From Mycobacterium intermedium (GTDB lineage Bacteria > Actinomycetota > Actinomycetes > Mycobacteriales > Mycobacteriaceae): a stretch of 57,369 nt of DNA. The notes beneath the pieces were generated by a model that saw nothing but the letters and a program-made list of their open reading frames with translations, was not told the DNA's origin and did no database searches. Shown one piece after another: positions 43,511 through 53,927 of this stretch; position 1 is the first letter of the stretch; every line of letters begins with the position of its first letter. The stretch covers positions 1-57,369 of the forward strand of contig NZ_MVHT01000036.1 of assembly GCF_002086275.1 (NCBI RefSeq), in the 5' to 3' direction. The translations under genes were made by a program, and so were the position numbers.

Positions 43511-44695
43511 ATGACCAGTTCGACAACGTTTGTCGTAGTCGGCGGTGGTCTCGCGGGGGCGAAAGCGGTAGAAGCGCTGCGGGACAACGACTTCGACGGT
43601 CAGATCATCCTGTTCGCCGACGAGAAGCACGCGCCTTACGAACGTCCTCCGCTGTCCAAAGAGTACCTGGCCGGCAAGAAGGCGCTCAGCGATTTCACCG
43701 TGCACGAGTCGGCCTGGTACGTCGAGCACGGCGTGGATTTGCGGCTCAACGCACGAGTGACAGCGCTGGACCCGCCCGCCCACCTGGTGCGGCTTGCGGA
43801 TGACACCGCCGTGCACTACGACAAGTTGCTGCTGGCGACGGGCTCGACCTCGCGCCGTCCGCCGATCCCAGGTGCCGACGCGGCCGGCGTCTACTATCTG
43901 CGCACCTATGACGACGCCGAAGCGCTCGATTCCGTTCTGCAGCCAGGATCTTCGTTAGTGGTGGTGGGTGCCGGCTGGATCGGCCTGGAGGTCACCGCCG
44001 AGGCTCGTGAAAGAGGTCTCGACGTCACCGTCGTAGAAACCGCCAGACAGCCACTGCTGGCCGCGCTGGGTGAAACCGTCGGGGCTGTGTTCGCCGACCT
44101 GCATCGTTCGCACGGTGTCGACCTACGATTGCAGGCGCAGGTCGAAGAGATCACCACCGTCGATGGCAAGGCGAGTGGGCTGCGACTGGCCGACGGGTCA
44201 ACCGTGGACGCCGATGCCGTTTTGGTGGCGGTGGGCGCCAAACCTAACATCGAACTGGCCGAGCGGGCGGGGCTGTCCACCGCAGACGGTGGCGTGCTGG
44301 TCGATCCCTCGCTACGAACCAGCGACCCCGACATCTTCGCCGTCGGCGACATCGCCGCAGCCGAGCATCCGTTGTATGAAACCAGGATTCGCACCGAGCA
44401 CTGGGCCAATGCGCTCAAGCAACCCGCGGTCGCGGTAGCCGGAATGCTGGGCAACCCAGGCGAATACGCAGAGCTGCCCTACTTCTTCACCGACCAGTAC
44501 GACCTCGGGATGGAATACGTCGGGCACGCTCCCAGCTTCGAACGGGTCGTGTTCCGCGGCGATGTGGCGGCCCGCGAGTTCGTCGCATTCTGGCTAGACG
44601 GCGCCAACCGCGTGCTGGCCGGAATGAACGTCAATGTGTGGGATGTGCTGGACAAGATCAAGGATCTGATCCGGTCGAAGCGCCCACTCATCTAA
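43511..44695 (+). CDS. NAD(P)H:ferredoxin/rubredoxin reductase (Rv1869c-like)
   Basis: A 394-residue flavoprotein reductase. The FAD-binding loop is VVVGGGLAGAKAVEAL at residues 7-22, then YERPPLSKEYL, the NAD-binding loop VVVGAGWIGLEVTAEA near 153, and the second FAD motif DIFAVGDIAAAEH near 275. A C-terminal reductase-domain tail follows. Such enzymes pass electrons from NAD(P)H to ferredoxins serving P450s or dioxygenases, so it could serve the P450s in this window, though it is not adjacent. Confidence 0.92.
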   Translation: MTSSTTFVVVGGGLAGAKAVEALRDNDFDGQIILFADEKHAPYERPPLSKEYLAGKKALSDFTVHESAWYVEHGVDLRLNARVTALDPPAHLVRLADDTAVHYDKLLLATGSTSRRPPIPGADAAGVYYLRTYDDAEALDSVLQPGSSLVVVGAGWIGLEVTAEARERGLDVTVVETARQPLLAALGETVGAVFADLHRSHGVDLRLQAQVEEITTVDGKASGLRLADGSTVDADAVLVAVGAKPNIELAERAGLSTADGGVLVDPSLRTSDPDIFAVGDIAAAEHPLYETRIRTEHWANALKQPAVAVAGMLGNPGEYAELPYFFTDQYDLGMEYVGHAPSFERVVFRGDVAAREFVAFWLDGANRVLAGMNVNVWDVLDKIKDLIRSKRPLI

Positions 44696-44699
44696 TCTG

Positions 44700-44759
44700 G
44701 CGAGCAGTCACAAACTCGTACAAACGAGGCAACTTTCATACGAGTTTATGTCTGCTCGC
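44700..44759. terminator. Inverted repeat / bidirectional terminator between convergent genes
   Basis: GCGAGCAGTCACAAACTCGT (from 44700) and its partner TACGAGTTTATGTCTGCTCG (from 44739) pair over 21 positions with a few mismatches and an 18-nt spacer that includes CGAGGCAACTTT. Placed between two converging genes. The GCGAGCAGAC...GTCTGCTCGC ends resemble a hairpin family I recall seeing between many mycobacterial genes. Confidence 0.75.
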
Positions 44760-44767
44760 GGTGCAAT

Positions 44768-46864
44768 TTAGTCGGGGCTCCAGCTCGCGTGAATGATGTC
44801 CGGCGGACCCTGCGCCTGGAGGCGTTCCCGCTCAGCCCGACGGCGCTTGATTCGCAGCCGGGCATCGGCCGGCATGGTCACCAACTCGTCGCAGGTCAGG
44901 TAGTACACGTCGTCGACAACATCGATCAGATCCGCCGCGACGCGGCGAGAAGCGAGCTCCCGCAAGGTGATTCGAAATTCATGGGTGAACCGCAGCGTGG
45001 TGTCGTGGGCGAGTTCGCGGGAGTTGCGAGCGCTGGCGGCCAGCCGTTGGCTCAGCGTCGCCGGGTGTGGCGGCTCGGCGGGCGTCTCGGCGGCCTCGGC
45101 GGCGGCAATCAGCATCGCCGACGGATCGTCGCCGAACGTCGGGTTGGCCAGCTCTGCTTCCCCCCGGCCCCGATGAGTCAGCGCGCCGAGAGCCGTGTCG
45201 AGAGCGGCTGCCGCGGACGTCGACAGCGCGCGGACGCTTGCCACGTTTCCCGTGGCGGCCAGCGCGCGCAGGGGCGGGTCGACCCGCAACGCCGCGGCCA
45301 GCGCAGCGATTTCGGACTCGACGCGGTGGCTGTCCACGATCATGTCGATGCCTGATACGCCGGCGGCGGCGCGGGTGTGCTCCAGCGTTGCCGCAGTGAC
45401 GCCGGTGTCGATCACCCACAATCCGGTGAGCATCCAGCCTTGCTGAATTCGGTCCCGCAGCAGGCGAATTCGAACCTCTAGGCTGCTGTCCGGCAGTGCG
45501 GCCACCTGCTGGGCATCGAGGTGTTCAGCCGCCGCAGCGGCAACGTAGGTGTCGGTGTCGGCACGCAGATGGCGCAGCAAAGCCAGCGACCGTGCCGTCA
45601 CCACCGCCTTGGCGACCGACCCGAGCGGTTTCCCCCCGCGTTGCGGTGGGCCGAATGGCAGCAGCTCGCCGACCGGCGGCTGACCGGCGAAGGCGCGTTC
45701 GGTGACGGCGTGTTCGTCCCAGCCGGGCAGCTGACTGGCCGCGACGACGTTGGCCGACACCCCGACGTAGGGTCGGTGACCGAATACCGCGATGGCCCTG
45801 TTCGCCCACTCGTCGGCGACTACGTCCCCGAGGGCGAGCACGCGCCCCATTTCAGCGCCTGCCGCGCGCAACCCGTTGAGCTGAACGTCCAACGTGATCG
45901 GCGTCAGCGGCCCAGGAAACGCCGCCGACAGGCTGATGGCACTGAAGACCGGGAACCGTGGGTCAATTCGGTCGTCGAATTCGCCCTCCAGACCTTCCGG
46001 CGCCGCGCTGTTCAACGGCGCGCCGTCAGCGGGTTCCCGCCGTGCGACGGGTTCAACGGGAATCGCCAGTTCGCGTGAGGCGCTGACCGCGCCCGCGGGA
46101 TCGAGCTTCCGCCCGATCAGTCCGCGACCGGTGTCGACAATCGCGTCGACCGCCTGCCACCCATACTCGAATCCCCAATCCTCTTGGGCGGCAGTGATAT
46201 TCATCGTCGGAATCAGCTGTTCCCAGCTGCGAACATGATGGGTGCGCAGCCGCGTATCGGCCGAGCGGAGGATCCGCCATGCGGTGACGATGTTGGTCGT
46301 GTCCGGGGTCGCCAGGTCAACGACGCCGGTGCGGTCGCTGCTGAGCGCAAACACCAGGAAGCGCACCAGGTCGTCAAGGTGCAGCACCCGCATCGGCGCC
46401 GCCGAAACTTTGCTGCTCATCAGCGTTGCCACCGTCCGGCACACCATCCAGTCGAGGTGGCGACCGACGGGCGGTGCCACCCGAACGACCAGGCTGGGTG
46501 CCCAACTGGTGGCCACCAACCCCTCGGCTTGCCGGTACAGGTCGGCCTGGCCGGCGGCCTGAGACACGAACAGCAGGCGGGCGCCCGCCCGTGCGGCCGC
46601 GCTGGCCACGTGCGCAACCCCGTTGATGCCGGCGCCGCCCGGCGCGGTCGTGTCGACGGGGGCGAGGTGGATTACCGCGTCGGCGTCGGCGGCGATTTCG
46701 TACAGCACGGGGTCGTGCAACGGAGCGCAAACAAAATTAACGTCGGAAGGCAGGCTGTCGTGCGGGTACTCCCCTATCCCGCTGACGCTATGTCCGGAAG
46801 CGAGCAACTGGCGCGAAACCATTCGCCCCACTGTCCCTGCAGCGTCGGTAACCAGGATGTGCAC
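44768..46864 (-). CDS. Fusion of NAD-dependent epimerase-like and PEP-utilising-enzyme-like domains (Rv1868-like)
   Basis: A 698-residue protein from the GTG at 46864, which has GGGAGAGG upstream and a Rossmann start (VHILVTDAAGTVGRMVSRQL). Residues 1-250 resemble extended SDR/epimerases (ADAVIHLAPVD, LHLDDLVRFLVFAL). After a linker, about residues 303-698 resemble the body of PEP synthase or rifampicin-phosphotransferase-type proteins: AAFPGPLTPITLDVQ near 315, and a tail with DDVYYLTCDELVTMP. No phospho-His swivelling domain is seen. Size matches Rv1868 from memory. Function unknown. Confidence 0.82.
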   Translation of the reverse strand: MHILVTDAAGTVGRMVSRQLLASGHSVSGIGEYPHDSLPSDVNFVCAPLHDPVLYEIAADADAVIHLAPVDTTAPGGAGINGVAHVASAAARAGARLLFVSQAAGQADLYRQAEGLVATSWAPSLVVRVAPPVGRHLDWMVCRTVATLMSSKVSAAPMRVLHLDDLVRFLVFALSSDRTGVVDLATPDTTNIVTAWRILRSADTRLRTHHVRSWEQLIPTMNITAAQEDWGFEYGWQAVDAIVDTGRGLIGRKLDPAGAVSASRELAIPVEPVARREPADGAPLNSAAPEGLEGEFDDRIDPRFPVFSAISLSAAFPGPLTPITLDVQLNGLRAAGAEMGRVLALGDVVADEWANRAIAVFGHRPYVGVSANVVAASQLPGWDEHAVTERAFAGQPPVGELLPFGPPQRGGKPLGSVAKAVVTARSLALLRHLRADTDTYVAAAAAEHLDAQQVAALPDSSLEVRIRLLRDRIQQGWMLTGLWVIDTGVTAATLEHTRAAAGVSGIDMIVDSHRVESEIAALAAALRVDPPLRALAATGNVASVRALSTSAAAALDTALGALTHRGRGEAELANPTFGDDPSAMLIAAAEAAETPAEPPHPATLSQRLAASARNSRELAHDTTLRFTHEFRITLRELASRRVAADLIDVVDDVYYLTCDELVTMPADARLRIKRRRAERERLQAQGPPDIIHASWSPD

Positions 46865-46998
46865 CCGGCGCCACCTCTCCCAACGTCCTACTTCCGACAA
46901 TAGGCACGCCAGCATGGCGGCGCGACAGTTGGGTGTGGAACGTGTCCCGAACTGTGACCGTTATGCGGCCAGTTCGCCTGCGTAGAAGCGTACGCCAG

Positions 46999-48492
46999 CT
47001 ACTGCAGGACCGCGCTCCCGTCGGCGGCGACCGCGACCTTGGCCCCGGCAACGTCTTCGCGGACCGTCGCCGCGGCGGCCTCGGGATCGGTGATCACCGC
47101 CAAGGCGCGAGAGTCGTCGGCCGTGCGGACCGCCAAGAAGGCCTTTTCCGGGTTACCGTCCCGATCGAAGGGGGTGGTCCACGATTCGACGGTGCCCACG
47201 CCCTCCCAATCGACCAGACCGTGCCGGGTGGGCTCCCGGTCCACCTCGGGCTGGACGTCTTCCCAACGGAACTCCGACGGGGGCTCGGTGCTGTAGACGC
47301 CGAAGCTGTGCTTGGTCAGGAAGCCACCATTGGCGGTGATCAGGCCGCGTCGGCCAGGATTGGCCACCAACAGCTCGGCCATGGTGGCGATCGAATGCGT
47401 GACGTAGTTGCTCCACGGGCCGCCGGCGAAGGTCAGGCCGCCGGTGACGGTCAGCGGGCGAGCGGGATCGTCGACGGCAAGACCTAGCTCGGCCGCGGCA
47501 ACCTGAACCGCGGAGGGGAAGCACGAGTACAAGTCGACGTAGTCGACGTCGTCGACGCGCAGGCCGGCCAGTTCCAAGGCGCGGGCGCCCCCGATCCGAA
47601 TGGCAGTCGAGCGGTGCAGTTCGTCGCGCTCCGCGATGGCCGAGGTGTCGTGGGCGTCGGTGCCTGTGTGCGGGAAAACCCAACGTTCTTCGGGAACCTG
47701 CAGGCGCCTCGCCTGTTCCACGGAGGTCAGGATCAGTGCGGCGCCCTGGTCAACCATGTTGTTCGAGTTCATCAACTTGGTGTAGGGCCAGCTGATCATC
47801 CGGTTCTGCGGACTGGGCTGCCGGATCTCCTCAGCGGTGACCGGCTGGCGAATCCACGCGTTCGGATTGTTGGCCGCCACGGCACTGAAGCGCGCCCACA
47901 ACTCGGCGACCCGGTTGGCGTGGTCCTCGACGGACTCGCCGTTCGCGATGCGCAACGCCTGCTCGAACAACGGGTAGACGAAGGCCGGCCGATCAAGCTT
48001 GATCTTGATCTCGGCGTCGCCGGCCATCGGGACGTCGGTGTCGGCGATCTCGGGCATCGGGACGGAGTTGTCCTGCTGGGTCCACTCCAGTCTGGCGCCG
48101 AGTTTCTTCAGTCCGGTCCGGGTGCGCCAAGTCTCTGCCCCGGCGATCAGCACCACACCGGTTCGTCCCTGTTGAATGTCCAGGCATGCCTTGTTGACCA
48201 GCGTTTGCGGGGTGTTGCCGCCGACGCTGCTGTAGCTCGCCGTGAATTCGCTGAGGTTGAGCCGCTCGCCGAGCAGCAGTCCGGGGTTGCGGTAGTGCGC
48301 CGACAGGATGTTCACCACGCGGATGTCGGTGACGGCCTCGAGCACCTGGGCACCGGCAGTTCCGACGGCCTGCTGTGTCGCGGTGACCATGAGGTCGAGC
48401 GGCTCGACCGATCGGGTTTCGGCGTTTATCTCGTCGCGGTGATTGACCTGGCCGTAGGCGATCAATACGGGTGTTCTGGGGTCTACGGTCAT
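46999..48492 (-). CDS. Thiolase-like (acetyl-CoA acetyltransferase/SCP2-type) protein, Rv1867-like
   Basis: A 497-residue thiolase-fold protein with C-terminal extension. Features are YSSVGGNTPQTLVNKACLDI, LIAGAETWRTR, DLYSCFPSAVQVAAAELGL, and GGPWSNYVTHSIATMAELL with the catalytic-type His. The nucleophilic Cys of degradative thiolases is not in its usual place, as in SCP2-thiolase-like relatives. A C-terminal OB-like part begins near residue 415. The length is close to Rv1867. Acts on acyl-CoA; direction unknown. Confidence 0.87.
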   Translation of the reverse strand: MTVDPRTPVLIAYGQVNHRDEINAETRSVEPLDLMVTATQQAVGTAGAQVLEAVTDIRVVNILSAHYRNPGLLLGERLNLSEFTASYSSVGGNTPQTLVNKACLDIQQGRTGVVLIAGAETWRTRTGLKKLGARLEWTQQDNSVPMPEIADTDVPMAGDAEIKIKLDRPAFVYPLFEQALRIANGESVEDHANRVAELWARFSAVAANNPNAWIRQPVTAEEIRQPSPQNRMISWPYTKLMNSNNMVDQGAALILTSVEQARRLQVPEERWVFPHTGTDAHDTSAIAERDELHRSTAIRIGGARALELAGLRVDDVDYVDLYSCFPSAVQVAAAELGLAVDDPARPLTVTGGLTFAGGPWSNYVTHSIATMAELLVANPGRRGLITANGGFLTKHSFGVYSTEPPSEFRWEDVQPEVDREPTRHGLVDWEGVGTVESWTTPFDRDGNPEKAFLAVRTADDSRALAVITDPEAAAATVREDVAGAKVAVAADGSAVLQ

Positions 48493-48510
48493 GGATCAAA
48501 CTTAGCGTTT

Positions 48511-49974
48511 CTATGAATACTGTTGCGCGGGCGGGTCGCCCAAGGCCGGGCCGACGCGGTAGATCGATTTCAGTGTCCGGTAGGCCTCCAGGCCCTCTGG
48601 GCCCAGCTCGCGGCCCATCCCGCTGCCCTTGACCCCACCGAACGGTGCCCGCATGTCGAGTTGGTAGTCGTTGACGCCGATGGTGCCCGTCCGCACGGCC
48701 CGCGCGACGTTCGTGGCGCGCTCGGTGTCGGAGGACCAGACCGTGCCGGCCAAACCGAAATCGCTGTCGTTGGCCAGGGCGACCGCCTCGTCGTCGGTGT
48801 CGTAGGGGCTGACGGTGAGCACCGGACCGAAGATCTCCTCCCGCGCCAGGCGGTCGGAGTTGGCGACATCGGCGAACACCGTCGGCGCGACGAACCAGCC
48901 CCTGGGCCGATCCTTGGGCACCGACCCACCGGCGACCAGTCGTGCGCCACTGTTCTTGCCGATGTCGATGTAGCCCAGCACCCGCTCGCGCTGTCGCGAA
49001 CTGACCAACGGGCCGATCTCGGTCGACGGGTCCAGCGGGTCACCGACCGCCATGCCGTCGGCCAATGCCGCCACCGCATCGACGACCTCGTCGTAGCGGG
49101 ATCTCGGCGCCAGGACCCGGGAGCTCAGGTGGCACGTCTGCCCGTTGTTCACGAATGACGCGGCCCGTAACCCACGCAGCGTCGCGTCGAGGTCCGCGTC
49201 GTCGAGAATGATCGCCGCCGACTTGCCGCCGAGCTCCAACGTGACCGGGCGCATCAGCCGGCCGCAGATCTCGGCGACGATGCGACCCGTCGCCGTCGAG
49301 CCGGTGAAGGCGACCTTGTCGACGCCGGGATGGGCCACCAGGTAGGCGCCGACCGCCGGGCCGCCCGACACCACGTTCAGCACCCCGGGCGGCAGCCCCG
49401 CCTCGACCGCCGCCTCGGCGAAAATCAAGGCGTCCAAAGCGGTTTCGGGTGAGGACTTGAGAACCACGGTGCAACCGGCGGCCAGCGCCGGGGCGACTTT
49501 CATGGCGGCCAGCGCCTGCGGGTAGTTCCACGGGATTATCGCGGCCACCACCCCGATGGCCTCGCGGCGCACGATCGTGTGCCCGGTGATGCTGGGTCGG
49601 ATCTCCTCGGCCGGCAGCTCGGTGACCAGCTGGGCGTAGTAGCGGAACAGCGCGGGCGGGAAAGAGCCGTTTGCGCCGCGGGACAGTGAGATCGGCATGC
49701 CGTTCTCCCGGCTCACCAGCTCACTGGTCGGCCGGGCGCGCGACTTGAGCGCATCGGCCATCGCCGTCAGCAGTCCGGCGCGGTGCTCCGGCGAACTGGC
49801 CTGCCAGTCGGGCAGTGCGGACCGGGCCGCGGCGACCGCTTGATCGATATCGGTCTCGCTGACGACGGCGCCCGCTCCCAGCGGCTCGCCGGTCGCGGCC
49901 TCCACCACCGGTTCGACGCTGTCCGTGGTGTGGAACCGACCATCGACGAAGAACCGTGCGGGCGAAGACGTCAT
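48511..49974 (-). CDS. Aldehyde dehydrogenase family protein
   Basis: A 487-residue NAD(P)-dependent ALDH. The signature is complete: IPWNYPQALAAMK, the FTGST loop near residue 230, the general-base Glu in TLELGGKS, the catalytic Cys in NNGQTCHLSSR, and EEIFGPVLTV. Ends with GVKGSGMGRELGPEGLEAY. It lies 18 bp downstream of the thiolase-like gene's start side, on the same strand and upstream of it, so the two may be cotranscribed. Substrate unknown. Confidence 0.93.
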   Translation of the reverse strand: MTSSPARFFVDGRFHTTDSVEPVVEAATGEPLGAGAVVSETDIDQAVAAARSALPDWQASSPEHRAGLLTAMADALKSRARPTSELVSRENGMPISLSRGANGSFPPALFRYYAQLVTELPAEEIRPSITGHTIVRREAIGVVAAIIPWNYPQALAAMKVAPALAAGCTVVLKSSPETALDALIFAEAAVEAGLPPGVLNVVSGGPAVGAYLVAHPGVDKVAFTGSTATGRIVAEICGRLMRPVTLELGGKSAAIILDDADLDATLRGLRAASFVNNGQTCHLSSRVLAPRSRYDEVVDAVAALADGMAVGDPLDPSTEIGPLVSSRQRERVLGYIDIGKNSGARLVAGGSVPKDRPRGWFVAPTVFADVANSDRLAREEIFGPVLTVSPYDTDDEAVALANDSDFGLAGTVWSSDTERATNVARAVRTGTIGVNDYQLDMRAPFGGVKGSGMGRELGPEGLEAYRTLKSIYRVGPALGDPPAQQYS

Positions 49975-50070
49975 TCGAAAATGCTAGGCGCTGTCCGGCG
50001 GCGCGAATAGTGCGCCGACGCGGCCGCACTACGCTCGGGAGCCGAGCCGACTGAACCTGGGGGATCCAAC

Positions 50071-50505
50071 GTGACCACGGTGCAAAAGATCACGACATTT
50101 CTGATGTTCGAGGGCAAGGCCGAAGAGGCCATGCGCTTCTACACCTCGTTGTTCGCGGACTCCGAGATCCGGTCGATCACACGTCACGGCCCGGGCGAAG
50201 CGGGCGCCGAGGCAACGGTTCAGCTCGCCACGTTCGTGTTGGCCGGCCAGGAGTTCATGTGCATCGACAGCCCGGCTCCGCACGCTTTCACCTTCACCCC
50301 GTCGATGTCGCTTTACGTGCAGTGCGATTCGGACGCGGAGATCGAGCGACTGTTCGACGCGCTGGGCGCCGGCGGGCAAGTCTTGATGCCGCTCGATGCC
50401 TACCCGTTCAGTCCCAAATTCGGCTGGGTCAACGACAAGTTCGGGGTGTCCTGGCAGTTGAACTTCGGCGACCTGAGCATCGCCGACGGACAAGGCGGGC
50501 AATAG
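50071..50505 (+). CDS. VOC/PhnB-like (3-demethylubiquinone-9 methyltransferase-fold) protein
   Basis: A 144-residue glyoxalase/VOC-fold protein, GTG start. The PhnB-like pattern is KITTFLMFEGKAEEAMRFYT at the N-terminus, then FMCIDSPAPHAFTFTPSMSL, and near the end FGWVNDKFGVSWQLNF. Members are often annotated as PhnB or 3-demethylubiquinone-9 3-methyltransferase but most lack assigned activity. Divergent from the aldehyde dehydrogenase gene. Confidence 0.9.
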   Translation: MTTVQKITTFLMFEGKAEEAMRFYTSLFADSEIRSITRHGPGEAGAEATVQLATFVLAGQEFMCIDSPAPHAFTFTPSMSLYVQCDSDAEIERLFDALGAGGQVLMPLDAYPFSPKFGWVNDKFGVSWQLNFGDLSIADGQGGQ

Positions 50506-50617
50506 CACTCGCGAAGCGGCGGGGATCCGCCGCAACCGTTGGGCGAACCGTGCCACCACTCCAGAATTGGCACCGCCTAATGTCTGGTGGGGCTTGTAGA
50601 ACTTGGAAGGCGGATCA

Positions 50618-51466
50618 ATGGCGGAAACGGAATCTATCGGCGTCAAGGTGCGGGGCAAGGTCGTCGTCATCACCGGCGGCGCCAGGGGAATCGGATTGGC
50701 GACAGCGACCGCGCTGCACAAGTTGGGCGCCAAGGTGGCCATCGGCGACATCGACGAGGCGACGGTCAAGGAGGCCGGCGCCGACCTCGGCCTAGACGTC
50801 TACGGCAAGCTCGACGTCACCGACCGCGACTCGTTCTCGGATTTCCTCGACCAGGTCGAGCGCCAACTCGGGCCGATCGACGTGCTGGTCAACAACGCGG
50901 GCATCATGCCCGTCGGTCGCATCGTCGACGAGCCGGACGCGGTCACCCGGCGCATCCTCGACATCAACGTCTACGGGGTGATCCTCGGTAGCAAGCTGGC
51001 GGCTCAGCGGATGGTCCCGCGGGGACGAGGCCACGTCATCAACGTCGCCTCGCTCGCTGGTGAGATGCACATCGTCGGGCTGGCCACCTATTGCGCCAGC
51101 AAGCACGCCGTGCTCGGGTTCACCGATTCGGCGCGGTTGGAGTACCGCTCGGCCGGCGTGCACTTCTCGTCGGTGCTGCCCACGTTCGTCAACACCGAGC
51201 TCACCGCGGGCACCGCCGGCATCAAGGGATTCAAGAACGCCGAACCTGAGGACATCGCCAACGCGGTCATCGGCCTCATCGCCCAGCCCAAACCGCGCGT
51301 GCGGGTGACCAGAGCGGCAGGCGCGGCGGTGGTCATGCAAAAGTTCATGCCGCGCATCGTCAGAGAAGCCCTCAACCGCTCGGCCGGCGGCGATCACGTC
51401 TTCACCGACGACGTCGACGTGGAGAAGCGCAGGGCGTACGAAGCCCGGGCCCGCGGCGAAGAGTAG
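50618..51466 (+). CDS. Short-chain dehydrogenase/reductase (Rv1865c-like)
   Basis: A 282-residue SDR from the ATG at 50618, which follows GGAAGGCGG. The cofactor loop is ITGGARGIGLATA near residue 18, NNAG in VLVNNAGIMPVGR near 94, the Ser segment is INVASLAGEMHIVG, and the catalytic YCASK near 162. A basic C-terminal region (RVRVTRAAGAAVVMQKFMPR) may be membrane-associated. Place and size match Rv1865c. Substrate unknown. Confidence 0.92.
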   Translation: MAETESIGVKVRGKVVVITGGARGIGLATATALHKLGAKVAIGDIDEATVKEAGADLGLDVYGKLDVTDRDSFSDFLDQVERQLGPIDVLVNNAGIMPVGRIVDEPDAVTRRILDINVYGVILGSKLAAQRMVPRGRGHVINVASLAGEMHIVGLATYCASKHAVLGFTDSARLEYRSAGVHFSSVLPTFVNTELTAGTAGIKGFKNAEPEDIANAVIGLIAQPKPRVRVTRAAGAAVVMQKFMPRIVREALNRSAGGDHVFTDDVDVEKRRAYEARARGEE

Positions 51467-51523
51467 GTGCTGAGTCAACCCGGCTGAACACGGCGTTAAC
51501 CGGCGGCAAGCACAATCGGCTAG

Positions 51524-53905
51524 ATGCGCCCAACATCTGAGCCACCCACCATCCTCTCCGCCGACGAACTGGCCCTGATCGACGCGTATTGGCGCGCCGC
51601 CAACTATCTGTCGGTCGGGCAGATCTACCTGTTGGACAACCCGCTGCTGACCGAACCGCTAGCGGCCGAGCACGTCAAACCCAGATTGCTGGGGCACTGG
51701 GGCACCACGCCGGGACTCAACCTCATCTACGCGCACCTCAACCGGATCATCCGCAACCGCGACGCCAACGTCATCTACATCACCGGACCCGGCCACGGTG
51801 GCCCCGGCCTGGTCGCCAACGCCTACCTCGAGGGCACCTACAGCGAGATCTACACGGGCATCGGAGAAAACACCGACGGCCTGCGCAAACTGTTTCGCCA
51901 GTTCTCCTTCCCGGGCGGCGTCCCCAGCCACGTCGCCGCGCAGACCCCGGGTTCCATCCACGAGGGCGGTGAGTTGGGGTACGCGCTGGTGCATGCCTTC
52001 GGCGCGGCATTCGACAACCCCGACCTGGTGGTGGCCTGCGTGATCGGCGACGGCGAGGCCGAGACCGGACCGCTGGCGGCGGGCTGGCACTCCAACAAAT
52101 TCCTCAACCCCGCCATCGACGGCGCGGTGTTGCCGATCCTGCACCTCAACGGCTACAAGATCGCCAACCCGACCGTGCTGGCGCGGATTCCGGAAACCGA
52201 GCTCGAGTCGTTGCTGCGCGGCTACGGGTATCGGCCGATCACCGTGGCCGGAGATGACCCGCCCGACGTGCACCAGCAGTTGGCTGCTGCGCTCGACGAC
52301 GCGTTCGACGACATTGCCGCGATTCAGCAGGCCGCCCGCTCCGGTGAACAGATCGAGCGGCCGGTGTGGCCGATGATCGTGTTGCGCACCCCCAAGGGCT
52401 GGACCGGTCCCAAGGTGGTCGACGGCGAGCGGGTCGAAGGCAACTGGCGCTCACACCAGGTTCCCCTGGCCGGGACACGCGACAACGAAGAGCATCGTGC
52501 CCAGCTCGAGCAGTGGTTGCGCAGCTACCGCCCCGAGGAGTTGTTCGACGACAGCGGCGCACTGCGCGCTGGGTTGAAAGCCGCTGCGCCCCAAGGTGAT
52601 CGGCGGATGAGCGCCAATCCGCACGCGAATGGCGGCCTATTGCTGCGCGACTTGGACCTGCCCGACTTCCGCGATTACGCGGTCCCGGTGGAGAGGCCGG
52701 CCGCGGAACCCCACGAAGCCACCCGGGTCCTGGGTACCTATCTGCGCGACGTGATCATCCGCAACCCCGACCGGTTCCGGTTGATGGGTCCCGACGAGAC
52801 CGCCTCAAACCGGCTGAGCGCGGTCTTCGAAAAGACCGACAAAGTCTGGCTTTCGGCGACCGGACCTGACGACGACCATCTGGCACCCGACGGGCGCGTG
52901 ATGGAGGTGCTGTCCGAGCACCTGTGCCAGGGCTGGCTGGAGGGCTATCTACTGACCGGGCGGCACGGCCTGTTCAACTGCTACGAGGCATTCGTGCACA
53001 TCGTGGACTCGATGTTCAACCAGCATGCGAAATGGTTGTCCACCAGCCGCGAATTGCCCTGGCGAATGCCCATCGCCTCGCTCAACTATCTGTTGAGCTC
53101 CCACGTGTGGCGCCAGGACCACAACGGCGCCTCGCATCAGGATCCGGGATTCATCGACCTGGTTGCCAACAAGCGTGCCGAGGTGGTGCGCGTCTACCTC
53201 CCGCCGGACGGCAACACGTTGCTGTCGGTGACGGACCACTGCCTGCGCAGCCGCGACTACGTCAATGTCATCGTCGCCGGCAAGCAGCCCGCGCTGTCCT
53301 ACCTTTCGATGGACGATGCGATCCTGCATTGCACGCGTGGCCTGGGCATCTGGCCGTGGGCCAGCACGGCCGGGGCGGTCGGTGATCCCGACGTGGTGTT
53401 GGCCTGCGCCGGCGACATTCCCACCCTGGAGACACTGGCCGCCGCGGGCATCCTGCGACGCGAACTGCCGGACCTCAAGGTACGGGTGATCAACATCGTC
53501 GACCTGATGCGCCTGCAGCCGCCCTCCGAACACCCACATGGCTTGCCGGACAACGAATTCGACGCGTTGTTCACCCGCGACAAGCCGGTCATCTTCGCCT
53601 ACCACGGCTATCCGTGGCTGATCCACCGGCTCACCTATCGACGCACCAACCACGCCCAATTGCACGTGCGCGGCTTCAAGGAGCGCGGGACGACGACAAC
53701 CCCCTTCGACATGGTGATGCTCAACGACCTGGATCGCTTCCATCTCGTCATGGACGTCATCGACCGGGTCGACGGCCTGGCCGGCCGCGCCGCGGGATTG
53801 CGCCAGCGGATGGTCGACGCACGCCTGTCGGCTCGTCAGTACACCCGAGAGCACGGCGAGGACGACCCGGAGATTTCCGGTTGGGCCTGGGAGGGAAACG
53901 GCTAG
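51524..53905 (+). CDS. xfp: Phosphoketolase (Xfp)
   Basis: A 793-residue thiamine-diphosphate enzyme. Family marks are [51 protein letters not shown], and the ThDP/Mg loop [11 protein letters not shown]; later PDETASNRL and [13 protein letters not shown]. It splits xylulose-5-phosphate and/or fructose-6-phosphate with phosphate into acetyl phosphate plus a triose or tetrose phosphate. Length equals the family norm (about 800). I do not recall it in this stretch of M. tuberculosis. No acetate kinase is adjacent. Confidence 0.95.
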   Translation: MRPTSEPPTILSADELALIDAYWRAANYLSVGQIYLLDNPLLTEPLAAEHVKPRLLGHWGTTPGLNLIYAHLNRIIRNRDANVIYITGPGHGGPGLVANAYLEGTYSEIYTGIGENTDGLRKLFRQFSFPGGVPSHVAAQTPGSIHEGGELGYALVHAFGAAFDNPDLVVACVIGDGEAETGPLAAGWHSNKFLNPAIDGAVLPILHLNGYKIANPTVLARIPETELESLLRGYGYRPITVAGDDPPDVHQQLAAALDDAFDDIAAIQQAARSGEQIERPVWPMIVLRTPKGWTGPKVVDGERVEGNWRSHQVPLAGTRDNEEHRAQLEQWLRSYRPEELFDDSGALRAGLKAAAPQGDRRMSANPHANGGLLLRDLDLPDFRDYAVPVERPAAEPHEATRVLGTYLRDVIIRNPDRFRLMGPDETASNRLSAVFEKTDKVWLSATGPDDDHLAPDGRVMEVLSEHLCQGWLEGYLLTGRHGLFNCYEAFVHIVDSMFNQHAKWLSTSRELPWRMPIASLNYLLSSHVWRQDHNGASHQDPGFIDLVANKRAEVVRVYLPPDGNTLLSVTDHCLRSRDYVNVIVAGKQPALSYLSMDDAILHCTRGLGIWPWASTAGAVGDPDVVLACAGDIPTLETLAAAGILRRELPDLKVRVINIVDLMRLQPPSEHPHGLPDNEFDALFTRDKPVIFAYHGYPWLIHRLTYRRTNHAQLHVRGFKERGTTTTPFDMVMLNDLDRFHLVMDVIDRVDGLAGRAAGLRQRMVDARLSARQYTREHGEDDPEISGWAWEGNG

Positions 53906-53927
53906 CTCCCGTCGTCGGCGCTAGCCT

